The notes: generated from the sequence alone by a model not told the origin. A DNA stretch of 60,887 nucleotides from an uncultured Methylophaga sp. (GCA_913055695.1 CAJXKF010000010.1:1-60887), one strand, 5' to 3'. Shown: positions 35,916-45,610, counted from the first letter of the stretch. A program made the numbers and translations.

Positions 35916-37727
35916 TCAGCCGCTCATTTTGATAGCGATGAGCGGCTCTTCATGACAGAGACACTGATTCTGGCGAAGCTGATAAAGGCTGTTACCGCTC
36001 ATTTGCTTGGCCATAGACTTAGCCTTGCTGGCGCATTCGGCAAGGTCAGTCTCTGTGCCGCTACCACTGAAATCTTTGAGTCTGATAGCACCGATAGACA
36101 AGCTTAGCAGCGGATAGAAGGTTTCTCTGCCATGCCGGTCCACCGCATGAATGCCCCGCTGCTGTAAGTGCCGCAGCGTGTAGAACTGTGCATGCAAAGC
36201 ACTGAAAGCATCGAGAATAGCATGACAACGCGCATGCCAGTCGGCGCTTTCAAACACGATGATAAAGTCATCGCCACCGACATGACCGATAAAATCGATA
36301 TCAGTGTTGATATGGTCGGTCAGGGTCTTGGCGGTGAGGGTGATGACAAGATCGCCTTTGCTGTAGCCGTAGATATCGTTGTAAGGCTTGAAGTTATCAA
36401 GATCAAAGTAACAGACGGTGACATCACGTTCCTGCTCAATTGCTTCCCGGGTATGCTCAGTTAGCGGCACATTGCCAGGCAGACCACTTAGCGGATTAGC
36501 ATGGCGGGCCATCGTTATCTGCATATCGGTGATCTGACGGAGCAGATCCATCAGGCTACCCACACCGCGGTAGCGGCTGTCTTCGGTAATCACAAACAGA
36601 CTCTGTTGCTGCTGGCTTTGCTGGCTGGTGATCTGGTAACTGAGCTTTTTCAGCGGCAGTGAGGTTTCGACCACGATTGGCGATTTGTCCATAAATGACT
36701 GTACCGCTTTGCGACCATAGAGCTCACGGCCGAAACGGCTGGCATAGAGGGTCATGAACTCATCGCGCCAGACCATGCCACGGACCCGGTTGCTGTCATC
36801 GACCACCGGTAGTGCAGGCAGTTTCAGATTGCGCTGAAAACGATCGGCGGCGAGTTCGACACTGTCGCTTTCACGTAAAGGATCGAGTTCTGTCAGCAGG
36901 CTGCCTACCAGAGTATTTGCCCGTGGCCTTCCGGCACTAATCAGACTGGTTTGCTGGCGTTGGGCAAACAGCGTTTCATCCAGTTGTTTTTGCGGATAGC
37001 GGTTAGGACGACCAAAGTAATACCCTTGGGTGAACTGCATGTCGAGTCCCTGTGCCGCCAGATATTCCTGCCGAACTTCGATGCCTTCACCGATAACCTG
37101 ACAGCCGACACTCTGAGCGATATCTATCATTGACTGTACAAACTGACGCTTTTGCCGATCTTCATGGATATTCTGCATAAAGTGCCGGTCGAGCTTGACG
37201 AAATCAGGCTTGAGTTCTGACCAGGTACGCAGACCCGAGTAACCGGCCCCCAGATCATCAATCGCAATCGAAAAGCCCATTTCACGATAGTGGCGGGTCG
37301 CCTCGCGCATCAGATCATAATCATCGATAGGATACTGTTCTGTCAGTTCAATCACCACCTGCTGCGGTGTCAAGCCGGCTTCTTGCAGAAACTGCAGTGT
37401 CAGGCCATGAGGATAGTCATCCTGCAACAATGCTGCTGGACTGGTGTTGATAAACAGTTTCTGTTCCACCCCCAGTTCACCGTATTTGCGAATCACGGTC
37501 TCGCGGCACAGTAAATCCAGCTCAGCCAGGCGGCCATGACGGTTGGCAGTGTTGAAGAGGTTAATCGGTGAATGTAGTGGACTCGCTGAGGGCCCCCGGA
37601 TCAATGCCTCATAGGCAAAAATCTGCTGATGTTTCAGTGAGACAATCGGTTGAAACAGCGGGATCAGCGAACCCTGGCTGAGGATATCTTCCAGTGAGTG
37701 AAAATGACGGAGTTCTTCTTGTGTCAT
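35916..37727 (-). CDS. EAL-CBS-GGDEF cyclic-di-GMP protein
   Basis: The 603-residue protein has an N-terminal EAL phosphodiesterase domain with the main motifs intact (YEALIRGP, VIELTEQ, AIDDLGAGYSGL, VKLDRHFM, GEGIE, QGYYFGRP). A central CBS pair covers about 265-395. The C-terminal GGDEF domain has an active-site motif changed to GGDDF. The EAL domain is probably active. The GGDEF domain may be a sensor or a weak cyclase. No signal peptide or membrane helix is seen. The order EAL-CBS-GGDEF is less common than GGDEF-EAL. Its leader contains a terminator and a Pho-like region. Confidence 0.9.
   Translation of the reverse strand: MTQEELRHFHSLEDILSQGSLIPLFQPIVSLKHQQIFAYEALIRGPSASPLHSPINLFNTANRHGRLAELDLLCRETVIRKYGELGVEQKLFINTSPAALLQDDYPHGLTLQFLQEAGLTPQQVVIELTEQYPIDDYDLMREATRHYREMGFSIAIDDLGAGYSGLRTWSELKPDFVKLDRHFMQNIHEDRQKRQFVQSMIDIAQSVGCQVIGEGIEVRQEYLAAQGLDMQFTQGYYFGRPNRYPQKQLDETLFAQRQQTSLISAGRPRANTLVGSLLTELDPLRESDSVELAADRFQRNLKLPALPVVDDSNRVRGMVWRDEFMTLYASRFGRELYGRKAVQSFMDKSPIVVETSLPLKKLSYQITSQQSQQQQSLFVITEDSRYRGVGSLMDLLRQITDMQITMARHANPLSGLPGNVPLTEHTREAIEQERDVTVCYFDLDNFKPYNDIYGYSKGDLVITLTAKTLTDHINTDIDFIGHVGGDDFIIVFESADWHARCHAILDAFSALHAQFYTLRHLQQRGIHAVDRHGRETFYPLLSLSIGAIRLKDFSGSGTETDLAECASKAKSMAKQMSGNSLYQLRQNQCLCHEEPLIAIKMSG
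35918..35947. terminator. Hairpin at the convergent arsC-like/EAL junction
   Basis: Perfect 10-bp arms AGCCGCTCAT/ATGAGCGGCT have a 10-nt loop. The hairpin starts 15 bp past the ArsC-like stop and covers the last codons of the EAL gene. No strong U-tract follows on either strand, so termination is only possible. Confidence 0.4.
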
Positions 37728-37748
37728 ATTGGGCCACTATCAAAAAAA

Positions 37749-37768
37749 CCTGCCCCCGGAGAGGCAGG
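37749..37768 (-). terminator. Intrinsic terminator upstream of the EAL gene
   Basis: On the minus strand the stem CCTGCC/GGCAGG, with an 8-nt loop, is followed by seven T. It lies 21 bp before the EAL start, so it may end a short RNA made from 37770-37900 or act as an attenuator for the EAL gene. Confidence 0.65.
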
Positions 37769-37879
37769 AAAATCACCACGAGAGATGAAGCGTTAATTTG
37801 TTGCAGGCAATTGCCGTTCAGCAGTCGCCAGATAGGATTGAGAAACATGAATAAGATCACATTTTTGCTGGGCAGTTTG

Positions 37880-37908
37880 ATGACAAAAAGATGAATTTTA
37901 TGTGACAG
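37880..37908 (-). promoter_or_regulatory. Weak Pho-box-like region upstream of the EAL gene
   Basis: Reading the minus strand, CTGTCAC and, 22 bp later, TTGTCAT are in 11-bp phase. A degraded copy (AATTCAT) lies between them. The pattern resembles PhoB 11-bp repeats but is imperfect, and a terminator intervenes before the EAL gene. Confidence 0.3.
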
Positions 37909-37928
37909 TGCCTAACAACGATGCAAAA

Positions 37929-37956
37929 AAAAGCCCCACCCGGAGGTGAGGCTTTT
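37929..37956 (-). terminator. Porin gene terminator
   Basis: The stem AAAAGCC-CACC/GGTG-GGCTTTT has one mismatch and loop CGGA. It is followed by T residues on the minus strand, 29 bp past the porin stop. Confidence 0.85.
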
Positions 37957-37984
37957 CGTAGCGCAAATTGCTTGTGAGAGCAGA

Positions 37985-39337
37985 CTACCAGTAAGCCTGT
38001 GCACGGAATTTCAGTGCAGATGGTTCTTCGTCGGCACCGCTTCCGTTAACCGTCAGATCTGTCACTTTAGAGTAGTTCAGCATCAAACGGGTATTTTTGG
38101 TTGGGTAGTAGTTAACACCCACTGTGAACTGGTCATATTCGTCTTCCAGAGACGAACCGGGATCCACTTCCACACTTTCAAAGCGACCTGCCACTTGCCA
38201 GGCACCGTATTTGGAGTTTGGTGAAATACCGGAGGTATAACCTTTTTTCCATTTCAGTTGTTCACCGGTCAGGAAGTAACCGGCTTCAACAGCATAGCCT
38301 TTGGTGTCGACATCATTGCCGATTTCTGGTTCAGCTGTGTGGTCGAGGTATTCCGCCATTGCATGGAATGAACCGAAGATAGCCATGGCGTCGACAGTGT
38401 AGGCATCAGCCTGATCCAGATCGATAGTGCCGGTGGAAACAGGTTTGAAAATATCATCATGGCTTACCAGATCAGGACGGAAGCTGAATTCGTCACCACC
38501 ACCCTGGGTGAGGTAAGCAGCGCCCAATTGAATCAGGTTTTTACCTTCTTTATAGGGCAGGAAAGAGCCACGAACAGCAAAGGTGCTGCCATTGATTTCA
38601 TAGGTGTCATTGTCACCGTCGAATTCACCGTTTTGCAGACCGGCACTCAACATCCAGTTGTAGTCGTTATCGTTGACAGTCGCCACGACACCGCTTGCAC
38701 GAGCAGGAGACACACTGCTATCTGCGAACATTGGACGGTCCATGAACGTCATGTATTTTGAACTGATCTTGGTATTCAGACCAAACGGGATATGTGACTG
38801 ACCGAGTTTAACGCCCCACTGGGTAGCGTCAGTCAGGCTGTTGCCGTAACCGAGGTAAGCATCTTTGATTGATGCATCACCGCCGGCAAAATCAGCTTCA
38901 AATTTGTAGCTCCAGTCGTAGATGTCACCTTCAAAACCCAGACGTGCACGCCGCAGTTCAGTACCCTGGACATCGTCACCGCTGGCATCGGTATCTGCAT
39001 CGGCATCAACCGCATCCCACATCACACGGCCGATGGGCTGGAATGACCAGTTGCCTTCACGATCAGAGACGACCAGTTTGCCGTCAGTTTCGATGACCGG
39101 CATATCGGCAGTGGCTTCTTCCACTTCTTTTTTCATTTCAGCTTTATCAGCTTCTGCCATTTCCTTATCCGCAGCTGCTGCATTTTTCAGCATGTTGTAA
39201 TCTTCGGCGCTGATAGTGCCTTTATCGCGCAAGACTTTCAGCAGATCCATCATGGCTTCGTTGCCGGCGTGAGCTGGCATTACGGCAGCGCCAAACAGAG
39301 CACCTGCAACTAATAAAGATGTTGATTTGAGTTTCAA
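37985..39337 (-). CDS. Phosphate-selective porin, OprO/OprP-like
   Basis: The 450-residue outer-membrane protein has a signal peptide ending MPAHA and a short charged helix. The OprP-family start FQPIGRVMWDAVDADAD...LRRARLGFEGDIYDWSYKFEADFAGG follows, then alternating beta strands and the C-terminal aromatic end FRAQAYW used for barrel assembly. An Asp-rich segment is near residue 110. Family membership points to anion or phosphate uptake. The perfect Pho box 94 bp upstream strongly supports control by PhoB and so a phosphate role. Confidence 0.88.
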   Translation of the reverse strand: MKLKSTSLLVAGALFGAAVMPAHAGNEAMMDLLKVLRDKGTISAEDYNMLKNAAAADKEMAEADKAEMKKEVEEATADMPVIETDGKLVVSDREGNWSFQPIGRVMWDAVDADADTDASGDDVQGTELRRARLGFEGDIYDWSYKFEADFAGGDASIKDAYLGYGNSLTDATQWGVKLGQSHIPFGLNTKISSKYMTFMDRPMFADSSVSPARASGVVATVNDNDYNWMLSAGLQNGEFDGDNDTYEINGSTFAVRGSFLPYKEGKNLIQLGAAYLTQGGGDEFSFRPDLVSHDDIFKPVSTGTIDLDQADAYTVDAMAIFGSFHAMAEYLDHTAEPEIGNDVDTKGYAVEAGYFLTGEQLKWKKGYTSGISPNSKYGAWQVAGRFESVEVDPGSSLEDEYDQFTVGVNYYPTKNTRLMLNYSKVTDLTVNGSGADEEPSALKFRAQAYW

Positions 39338-39430
39338 GGGACTATCCTCTTGGTTGGTTCATCAAGTTCGGACTAACGCCGAAGTCCCGCACACCTTATG
39401 CTCGCAATGTTTCACCGTGATGAATTTTTT

Positions 39431-39448
39431 GTGACAGTTTGATGACAG
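39431..39448 (-). promoter_or_regulatory. Pho box of the porin gene
   Basis: On the minus strand, CTGTCAT-CAAA-CTGTCAC matches the PhoB box of two 7-bp direct repeats with a 4-bp AT-rich spacer. It lies 94 bp upstream of the porin ATG in the right orientation. Confidence 0.85.
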
Positions 39449-39558
39449 TGATACACATGCGGATTTTTGTTGTTGCAATACCACGGGCCTGTCATTGACT
39501 TGAAAAAATATCAAGCGACCCAATGTCTTTCATTACATTCATCAAATTGGTCACTCCC

Positions 39559-40029
39559 ATGTTTCGATTTTTATTCATACTTTTTCTGCTGGTACCGCTG
39601 GTGGAGATCTTTTTTCTGATCCAGGTAGGTCAGGTGATCGGGGCCGGCTGGACCATCTTTCTGGTGGTAGCGACGGCGGTGATTGGTGCTTTTCTGCTGA
39701 GGTTACAGGGCTTTCAGACCCTGCACAGGGCGCAAACAACGCTGCAACAGGGACAGTTACCTGCGACCGAGATGATGGAAGGTCTGTGTTTGTTGGTAAG
39801 CGGCGCTTTGTTACTGACGCCCGGCTTTGTCACTGATACCATGGGGTTTTTATTGCTGGTGCCGCCGATGCGGCAGCTGCTGATTGGCAAAATGCTGAAA
39901 AACAGTCAGTTTATCTTCAGCCGCACTGGGACAGGCTTTCACTACCAGTCGCGCCATTCATCCCGTCGCGATGAAGACATTATTGAAGGCGAAGTCGTCG
40001 ATGAAGATGATCCACGCCACCTTCACTGA
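39559..40029 (+). CDS. fxsA: FxsA-family membrane protein
   Basis: FxsA is a small inner-membrane protein encoded before groES in many gammaproteobacteria; in E. coli it relieves exclusion of phage T7 by F. The sequence has three to four hydrophobic segments: FLFILFLLVPLVEIFFLIQVG, IFLVVATAVIGAFLL, and LLVSGALLLTPGFVTDTMGFLLLVPP. The last carries the conserved LLLTPGFxTD motif. The tail is acidic and hydrophilic. I choose the ATG at 39559, which gives the family N-terminus MFRFLFILFLL. An ATG at 39523 would add 12 residues. The groES heat-shock promoter lies downstream of it, so fxsA is transcribed separately. Confidence 0.85.
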   Translation: MFRFLFILFLLVPLVEIFFLIQVGQVIGAGWTIFLVVATAVIGAFLLRLQGFQTLHRAQTTLQQGQLPATEMMEGLCLLVSGALLLTPGFVTDTMGFLLLVPPMRQLLIGKMLKNSQFIFSRTGTGFHYQSRHSSRRDEDIIEGEVVDEDDPRHLH

Positions 40030-40062
40030 GACAAAAAAGCAGTAAAAATTTTCAGCTAAACC

Positions 40063-40091
40063 CTTGAAAGCGGTTTTTCAGCCCCCATCTA
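40063..40091 (+). promoter_or_regulatory. Sigma-32 heat-shock promoter of groESL
   Basis: CTTGAAA, a 13-bp spacer and CCCCATCTA match the RpoH consensus perfectly. It ends 60 bp before the groES ATG, where GGAGG serves as ribosome site. No CIRCE element was seen. Confidence 0.92.
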
Positions 40092-40150
40092 AGCCGTGCC
40101 AAAACAAACAACATTGGTCCTAAACAGACATTTTTTCGGAGGAATTACAG

Positions 40151-40441
40151 ATGAATCTTCGTCCCCTTCATGATCGTGTGATTGTACGTCGCATGGAAGA
40201 AGAAACCATGAGTGCTGGCGGTATCGTTATCCCTGATAACGCAGCAGAAAAACCCTCACGCGGTGAGGTACTTGCCGTGGGTGATGGCAAAGTAACGGAT
40301 TCAGGCGAAGTTCGTGCACTGACAGTTAAAGTCGGTGACAAAGTCCTGTTCGGTAAATACGCCGGTACTGAAGTAAAAGTGGAAGGCGAAGAACTGCTTG
40401 TCATGCGTGAAGATGACATTGTGGCTGTTATCGAAGGCTAA
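40151..40441 (+). CDS. groES: GroES co-chaperonin
   Basis: This 96-residue lid protein of the GroEL folding chamber has [18 protein letters not shown], the mobile loop [23 protein letters not shown] and the end [18 protein letters not shown]. It is preceded by a strong GGAGG site and a perfect sigma-32 promoter. groEL follows after 43 bp. Confidence 0.98.
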   Translation: MNLRPLHDRVIVRRMEEETMSAGGIVIPDNAAEKPSRGEVLAVGDGKVTDSGEVRALTVKVGDKVLFGKYAGTEVKVEGEELLVMREDDIVAVIEG

Positions 40442-40466
40442 TCTTCTGGATTCATTTGCTTTATAA

Positions 40467-42116
<1,650 letters not shown>

Positions 42117-42150
42117 ATCTGAGCAATCAGTTTTACATTGAGTCCAAACA

Positions 42151-42184
42151 AAAAGCCCCGGCATGAATATGCCGGGGCTTTTTT
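42151..42184. terminator. groEL terminator (bidirectional)
   Basis: A perfect 14-bp stem, AAAAGCCCCGGCAT/ATGCCGGGGCTTTT, with loop GAAT has T runs on both strands. It also serves the convergent DUF6164-like gene ending at 42212. Confidence 0.95.
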
Positions 42185-42211
42185 GTGTATGGCGTACTAT
42201 TCAAGCTCTAC

Positions 42212-42580
42212 TTAAGGATGCAATGTTTTCCAGAATGGCAGCATGATAACCGCCAGAATCAGCACCAGCAGAGCGACAGTGCTGATGAGTCTGACAGGAT
42301 GCTGCAGACTCTGTTGCCAGAAGCCGGGCTCTTCCCCCGCATTGAGACGCGCTTGATAATCAGCCCGCATCTGTTCTGAGCGCTGTGCCTGATAATTCTC
42401 AATCAGCTCACGGGCATGGGGCAAATCAGTATTGTCACTGAGCCAGATAGCAGCCACGCCGAGACCGAAAAAACCGGCCGAACTTTCATAGTAATCAATG
42501 CGGGCATCGTTCAATAACTGCCTGACCTCATCGGCTTCGTCTTCGGGCACCTGGTTGAGCCGGAATAATAAAACAGCCAT
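42212..42580 (-). CDS. DUF6164-like small membrane protein
   Basis: The 122-residue protein has an N-terminal soluble domain, MAVLLFRLNQVPEDEADEVRQLL and YYESSAGFFGLGVAAIWL. This resembles the small ferredoxin-like DUF2007/DUF6164 fold. A basic stretch is followed by one C-terminal membrane helix (LISTVALLVLILAVIMLPFW). Function is unknown. It starts 2 bp after the alternative oxidase stop and is likely co-transcribed with it. Confidence 0.7.
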   Translation of the reverse strand: MAVLLFRLNQVPEDEADEVRQLLNDARIDYYESSAGFFGLGVAAIWLSDNTDLPHARELIENYQAQRSEQMRADYQARLNAGEEPGFWQQSLQHPVRLISTVALLVLILAVIMLPFWKTLHP

Positions 42581-42582
42581 GC

Positions 42583-43212
42583 CTAATTCATTGCCCTCTC
42601 TTGTAGCTGGTTGGCGAAGTCGTGATTGACGTCACGGTGTTTTGCTTCATCATCCCGCACTACCTGAATCACATCGCGCAGTCTCGCGTCAGGAGAGAGC
42701 TGCCAGTAATCAATTGCAATCTGAGGGGCAGCTACATTCTCGTATTTACCATTGTCTACCCCTTCAAGATATTCGGTATAGCTGTAGACAGCCTCTTCTT
42801 CAAGATAACCGACGATACGGTGAGCGACGCGTGATGAACAAAGGTAAAGCAGGAAAAACAGATTGTAAAACACGCCCTGCGCGATAATGACAATGATGCG
42901 TTCAACCAGACTGGGTTTGGCGATTTGAATAAAAGTCAGCAGATGCATGCGCTCATTTTCCGCCTCTTCCAGTAAGGTCTTAATCCAGCCATCATCATCT
43001 TTCATTTTTCTCAGTGAACGAAGATGCTGCAGGGCACCGCCAACCATGCCCGGTACGGCGGCCACTGTCTCCAGTACCACGGCCCGGTGACCATAACGAC
43101 CAGCAAAGAAGGCATCGGCAAAAAAACGCATAAATCTGACAATACGGTAAGCCAGCCGGTCAGAGAAATAGCGAGTCTCATGGTGTGGCGGATGCTGGTA
43201 ATCTTCTGCCAT
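42583..43212 (-). CDS. aox: Alternative oxidase (di-iron ubiquinol oxidase)
   Basis: AOX passes electrons from quinol straight to oxygen without pumping protons and is cyanide-insensitive. From the ATG at 43212 it has 209 residues with all AOX iron ligands: E48 in [15 protein letters not shown]87 and H90 in [10 protein letters not shown]139/E140 in [13 protein letters not shown], and E189 and H192 in [12 protein letters not shown]. Two hydrophobic helices (about 47-61 and 104-125) anchor it to the membrane. The frame runs on to 43329 inside mscL, but those residues are not AOX-like. AOX is rare in bacteria and occurs mostly in marine species. Confidence 0.9.
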   Translation of the reverse strand: MAEDYQHPPHHETRYFSDRLAYRIVRFMRFFADAFFAGRYGHRAVVLETVAAVPGMVGGALQHLRSLRKMKDDDGWIKTLLEEAENERMHLLTFIQIAKPSLVERIIVIIAQGVFYNLFFLLYLCSSRVAHRIVGYLEEEAVYSYTEYLEGVDNGKYENVAAPQIAIDYWQLSPDARLRDVIQVVRDDEAKHRDVNHDFANQLQERAMN

Positions 43213-43256
43213 GTCTTTTCTGATGAGGCGTGTCGAATGGACTGTAGACCTGGGTA

Positions 43257-43706
43257 TCAGGCAATCTCGGAAGTGCAGTGCGGGCAGCGGGTTGCTTTGA
43301 TAGAGACCGAACTGAAGCAGAACTGACAATCCTTGGTGGTTGGCTCTGCCGGTGGCGCATCCTCTTCACGGCGCAGGCGGTTGATGCTTCGAATCAGCAG
43401 AAAAACAGCAAAAGCGACAATCAGAAAACTGATAACGGCATTGATAAAGACACCATAGCTAATGACAACCGCACCAGCCTCCTGAGCAGCGGCAAGTGTC
43501 GCATACGGCGCGGCGGTGCTACCTTCTTTGAGCATGATAAACAGATCAGTAAAGTCGACACCGCCCAGTAATAAACCGATTGGGGGCATGATTACATCGG
43601 CTACCAGGCTTTTGACGATGGTGGCAAAGGCACCGCCAATGATAATCCCCACTGCCATATCGACGACATTGCCACGCATGGCAAATTCTTTGAATTCCTT
43701 CAGCAT
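43257..43706 (-). CDS. mscL: Large-conductance mechanosensitive channel with C-terminal zinc ribbon
   Basis: MscL opens under membrane tension to relieve hypo-osmotic stress. The 149-residue protein has [44 protein letters not shown], a periplasmic loop and the second helix [19 protein letters not shown]. The usual cytoplasmic helix bundle is replaced by a linker and a C127xxC130...C141PHC144 zinc-ribbon motif. I use the ATG at 43706 with AAGGAG upstream; the frame's TTG at 43712 is not needed. The alternative oxidase follows 44 bp downstream. Confidence 0.93.
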   Translation of the reverse strand: MLKEFKEFAMRGNVVDMAVGIIIGGAFATIVKSLVADVIMPPIGLLLGGVDFTDLFIMLKEGSTAAPYATLAAAQEAGAVVISYGVFINAVISFLIVAFAVFLLIRSINRLRREEDAPPAEPTTKDCQFCFSSVSIKATRCPHCTSEIA

Positions 43707-43848
43707 GCTCAACTCTCCTTTAAGTCAGACCTGATGTGCTTTGTAACCCGGTTCAGGTTTTGGTGCACAATACAGCTCGCACCATGCCGGATAAACAACA
43801 CAGATAGGGCCGATATTAGTCACGGCATCATAGCCTTGTCCAGTCAAA

Positions 43849-44187
43849 TCAGGCGAGGCGTGTACCGTTGGGGACTGGCATATCGGTAGTGGCCAGAACA
43901 ACCTGACTGTCTGGTCGATGAAAGCCGGTTACCAGACATTCGGACATGATAGGACCGATTTGTTTGGGCGGGAAATTCGTCACCGCAATCACCTGTTTAC
44001 CAATCAGGGTGTCCAGCGTGTACAGATCGGTGATCTGGGCACTGGACTTCAGGATACCGATTTCGGGGCCGAAGTCGATCTGCAGGATATAACTCGGATT
44101 ACGTGCCTCAGGAAAAGAGCGGGCACTTATGACAGTACCGACACGAAGTTCGACCTGCCGAAAATCTTCCCAGCTTAATTCGGCCAT
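43849..44187 (-). CDS. csaA: CsaA-like tRNA-binding-domain protein
   Basis: The 112-residue protein is a single OB-fold tRNA-binding domain as in CsaA/YgjH and the Met-tRNA synthetase C-terminus: VELRVGTVISARSFPEARNPSYILQIDFG, KSSAQITDLYTLDTLIGKQVIAVTNFPPKQIGPIMSECLVTGF and a closing PNGTRL. CsaA dimers bind tRNA and have been reported to have chaperone-like activity. The gene starts 21 bp after the PA2778-like gene ends, and may be its last cotranscribed gene. Confidence 0.88.
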   Translation of the reverse strand: MAELSWEDFRQVELRVGTVISARSFPEARNPSYILQIDFGPEIGILKSSAQITDLYTLDTLIGKQVIAVTNFPPKQIGPIMSECLVTGFHRPDSQVVLATTDMPVPNGTRLA

Positions 44188-44208
44188 ATCTCTTCCTCGT
44201 GAAAACCG

Positions 44209-45210
44209 CTACTGATAAAGCGGACACTGTGGGACTTCACACTGACCCGCAGGCAGATCACGTTTGCCGACAATTTCCTTGAGACTGTCGTCGAGATTCT
44301 GATCATCGGGCGACAATCTGACGGCACAGCCAATCGCCTTGATAGCGCCTACGCGGCACTGACGTGCAGTCAGCACATAGGCGAGGTTATTCCAGGCCTG
44401 CGCATTGTCAGGCTGATTGCTGATAGCGCGAGTGAAAGCGGCCTGGGCTGCTTCAAAGTCTTTTTTTGCATAAAGGGCATTACCTAGCGTCATCTGCGGC
44501 AGTGCCTGGTCAGGCCAGTAGTCACTGGCGGTGTTAAAGGCCTGCATGGCGGCTTTTTCATGGCCTGATTGCATCAGTGCCACGGCACTGCGGCTGTATT
44601 CAACAACATTGGCCGTCACCGGTACTTCATCGGGGGGGACCATTACATAAGCCCAGTGATCGGCACGTTGCCAGGTCCGCTCAAAGGTCGAAAACGGCAC
44701 CAGGTGACGCTTGCTGGTGCCGGAGCGCAGAATGAGTTGTTGCTGATTAAGGTCATAGCCTACGACAACAGCATAATGCCATTGCGGTACCCACTTAAGC
44801 GCCAGATTCTGAAACACCAGCACAGGCCGGCCTGAAGCCACTTCCCTGAGTATGTCCCCGAGATTATTGGCGAGTTTGTAGCTAAGCAGATCATAGCTGC
44901 GCGCGGTGGCAATCATTTCAATTTGCAGACTGCCTTTGCGCGCCGGGATATAGACTTTGTCGACCAGATCATCTGGCCTGACATCAATATTCTGGTGTGT
45001 CAGCACGGTAGCCAGTGCGGCTGGTCCACACTGATATTTTTCCTGCGGAAAAAAAGCCACCTCAGTTAATTCATGGCTGGGAGGAATACCCGCCGGCGGC
45101 TGACTGCTGAGCCGGTTGGTTTGCGGCGTGCCCGCACAGGCGCTGAGTAACAGTACAAAAAAAGCGCCAGACAGAAGTCTGACGCTTTTTCCGGGATTAT
45201 AACGTTGCAT
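44209..45210 (-). CDS. PA2778-family C39-like cysteine peptidase lipoprotein with TPR
   Basis: From the ATG at 45210 this is a 333-residue lipoprotein with lipobox LLSAC (lipid Cys 25). A C39-like papain-fold domain has the nucleophile in YQCGPAALATVL (C61) and His in QWHYAVVVGYD (about H145). A C-terminal TPR region covers about 210-305 (MTLGNALYAKKDFEAAQAAFTRAI). The combination is that of the PA2778 family, a neighbour of PA2779-type proteins, and the pairing is repeated here. Substrate is unknown. No ABC or exporter domain is fused, unlike bacteriocin-processing C39 transporters. A terminator-like hairpin lies inside its signal-peptide codons. Confidence 0.85.
   Translation of the reverse strand: MQRYNPGKSVRLLSGAFFVLLLSACAGTPQTNRLSSQPPAGIPPSHELTEVAFFPQEKYQCGPAALATVLTHQNIDVRPDDLVDKVYIPARKGSLQIEMIATARSYDLLSYKLANNLGDILREVASGRPVLVFQNLALKWVPQWHYAVVVGYDLNQQQLILRSGTSKRHLVPFSTFERTWQRADHWAYVMVPPDEVPVTANVVEYSRSAVALMQSGHEKAAMQAFNTASDYWPDQALPQMTLGNALYAKKDFEAAQAAFTRAISNQPDNAQAWNNLAYVLTARQCRVGAIKAIGCAVRLSPDDQNLDDSLKEIVGKRDLPAGQCEVPQCPLYQ
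45157..45190 (-). terminator. Terminator-like hairpin inside the start of the PA2778-like gene
   Basis: In the minus-strand RNA a 14-bp stem (AAAAAGCG, one G-U wobble, CAGAC) with loop UUCU is followed by a U run. It covers codons of the signal peptide, 20 to 53 bp past the ATG. Read as RNA it is a good intrinsic terminator, so it could lower expression of the peptidase relative to the two small proteins before it. Confidence 0.55.
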
Positions 45211-45211
45211 C

Positions 45212-45610
45212 TTAATGATTAATGTCGTGGACGAAACCGAATACATTGGTGGCACCTAACATATCAGTCACCACAAGCACGACAAAAATAACCAGCAGGG
45301 CGCCAATGATGCCGCTACCTGCCGGCATTTGTTCGAATTCCTGTTGCAACTGGGCCAGTTCCTGATGATTCATTTGCTGGATCCGTTGTTTGGCATCATC
45401 AATATTGACGCCAGCGGCAACCAGTTTGTCCTGAACTTCCTGCTTATCGAGTTCACTCAGTATCTGAGTTTTGGTGATTTCCTGTTGTGTACTGGCCAGT
45501 AGCTGATCATTGTCTACCATCGCTGCTTGCAGCGGGGCAGTATGGATGCTCAGCAAGGCCAGAATTGAGAGGATGGGTACTACTTTTCCAAGGCGTCTGA
45601 AGAAATTCAT
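45212..45610 (-). CDS. PA2779-family small membrane protein, copy 1
   Basis: The 132-residue protein has a signal peptide ending LQAA and a charged helical middle (about 40-95: EVQDKLVAAGVNIDDAKQRI). A C-terminal membrane helix (IIGALLVIFVVLVVTDMLGA) precedes the invariant tail VFGFVHDINH. It is about 60% identical by eye to the copy at 45765, most strongly at the C-terminus. A strong AAAGGAG site precedes the ATG. The PA2778-like peptidase starts 1 bp after its stop, so they are coupled. It is a candidate substrate or partner of that peptidase. Confidence 0.85.
   Translation of the reverse strand: MNFFRRLGKVVPILSILALLSIHTAPLQAAMVDNDQLLASTQQEITKTQILSELDKQEVQDKLVAAGVNIDDAKQRIQQMNHQELAQLQQEFEQMPAGSGIIGALLVIFVVLVVTDMLGATNVFGFVHDINH

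Noticed and set aside
37609-37860. Leader-peptide attenuator resembling ilvL (SSLVVI near a terminator)
   Set aside because: The frame runs through the terminator without a stop, and the next gene is an EAL protein, not a biosynthetic gene. The resemblance looks like chance.
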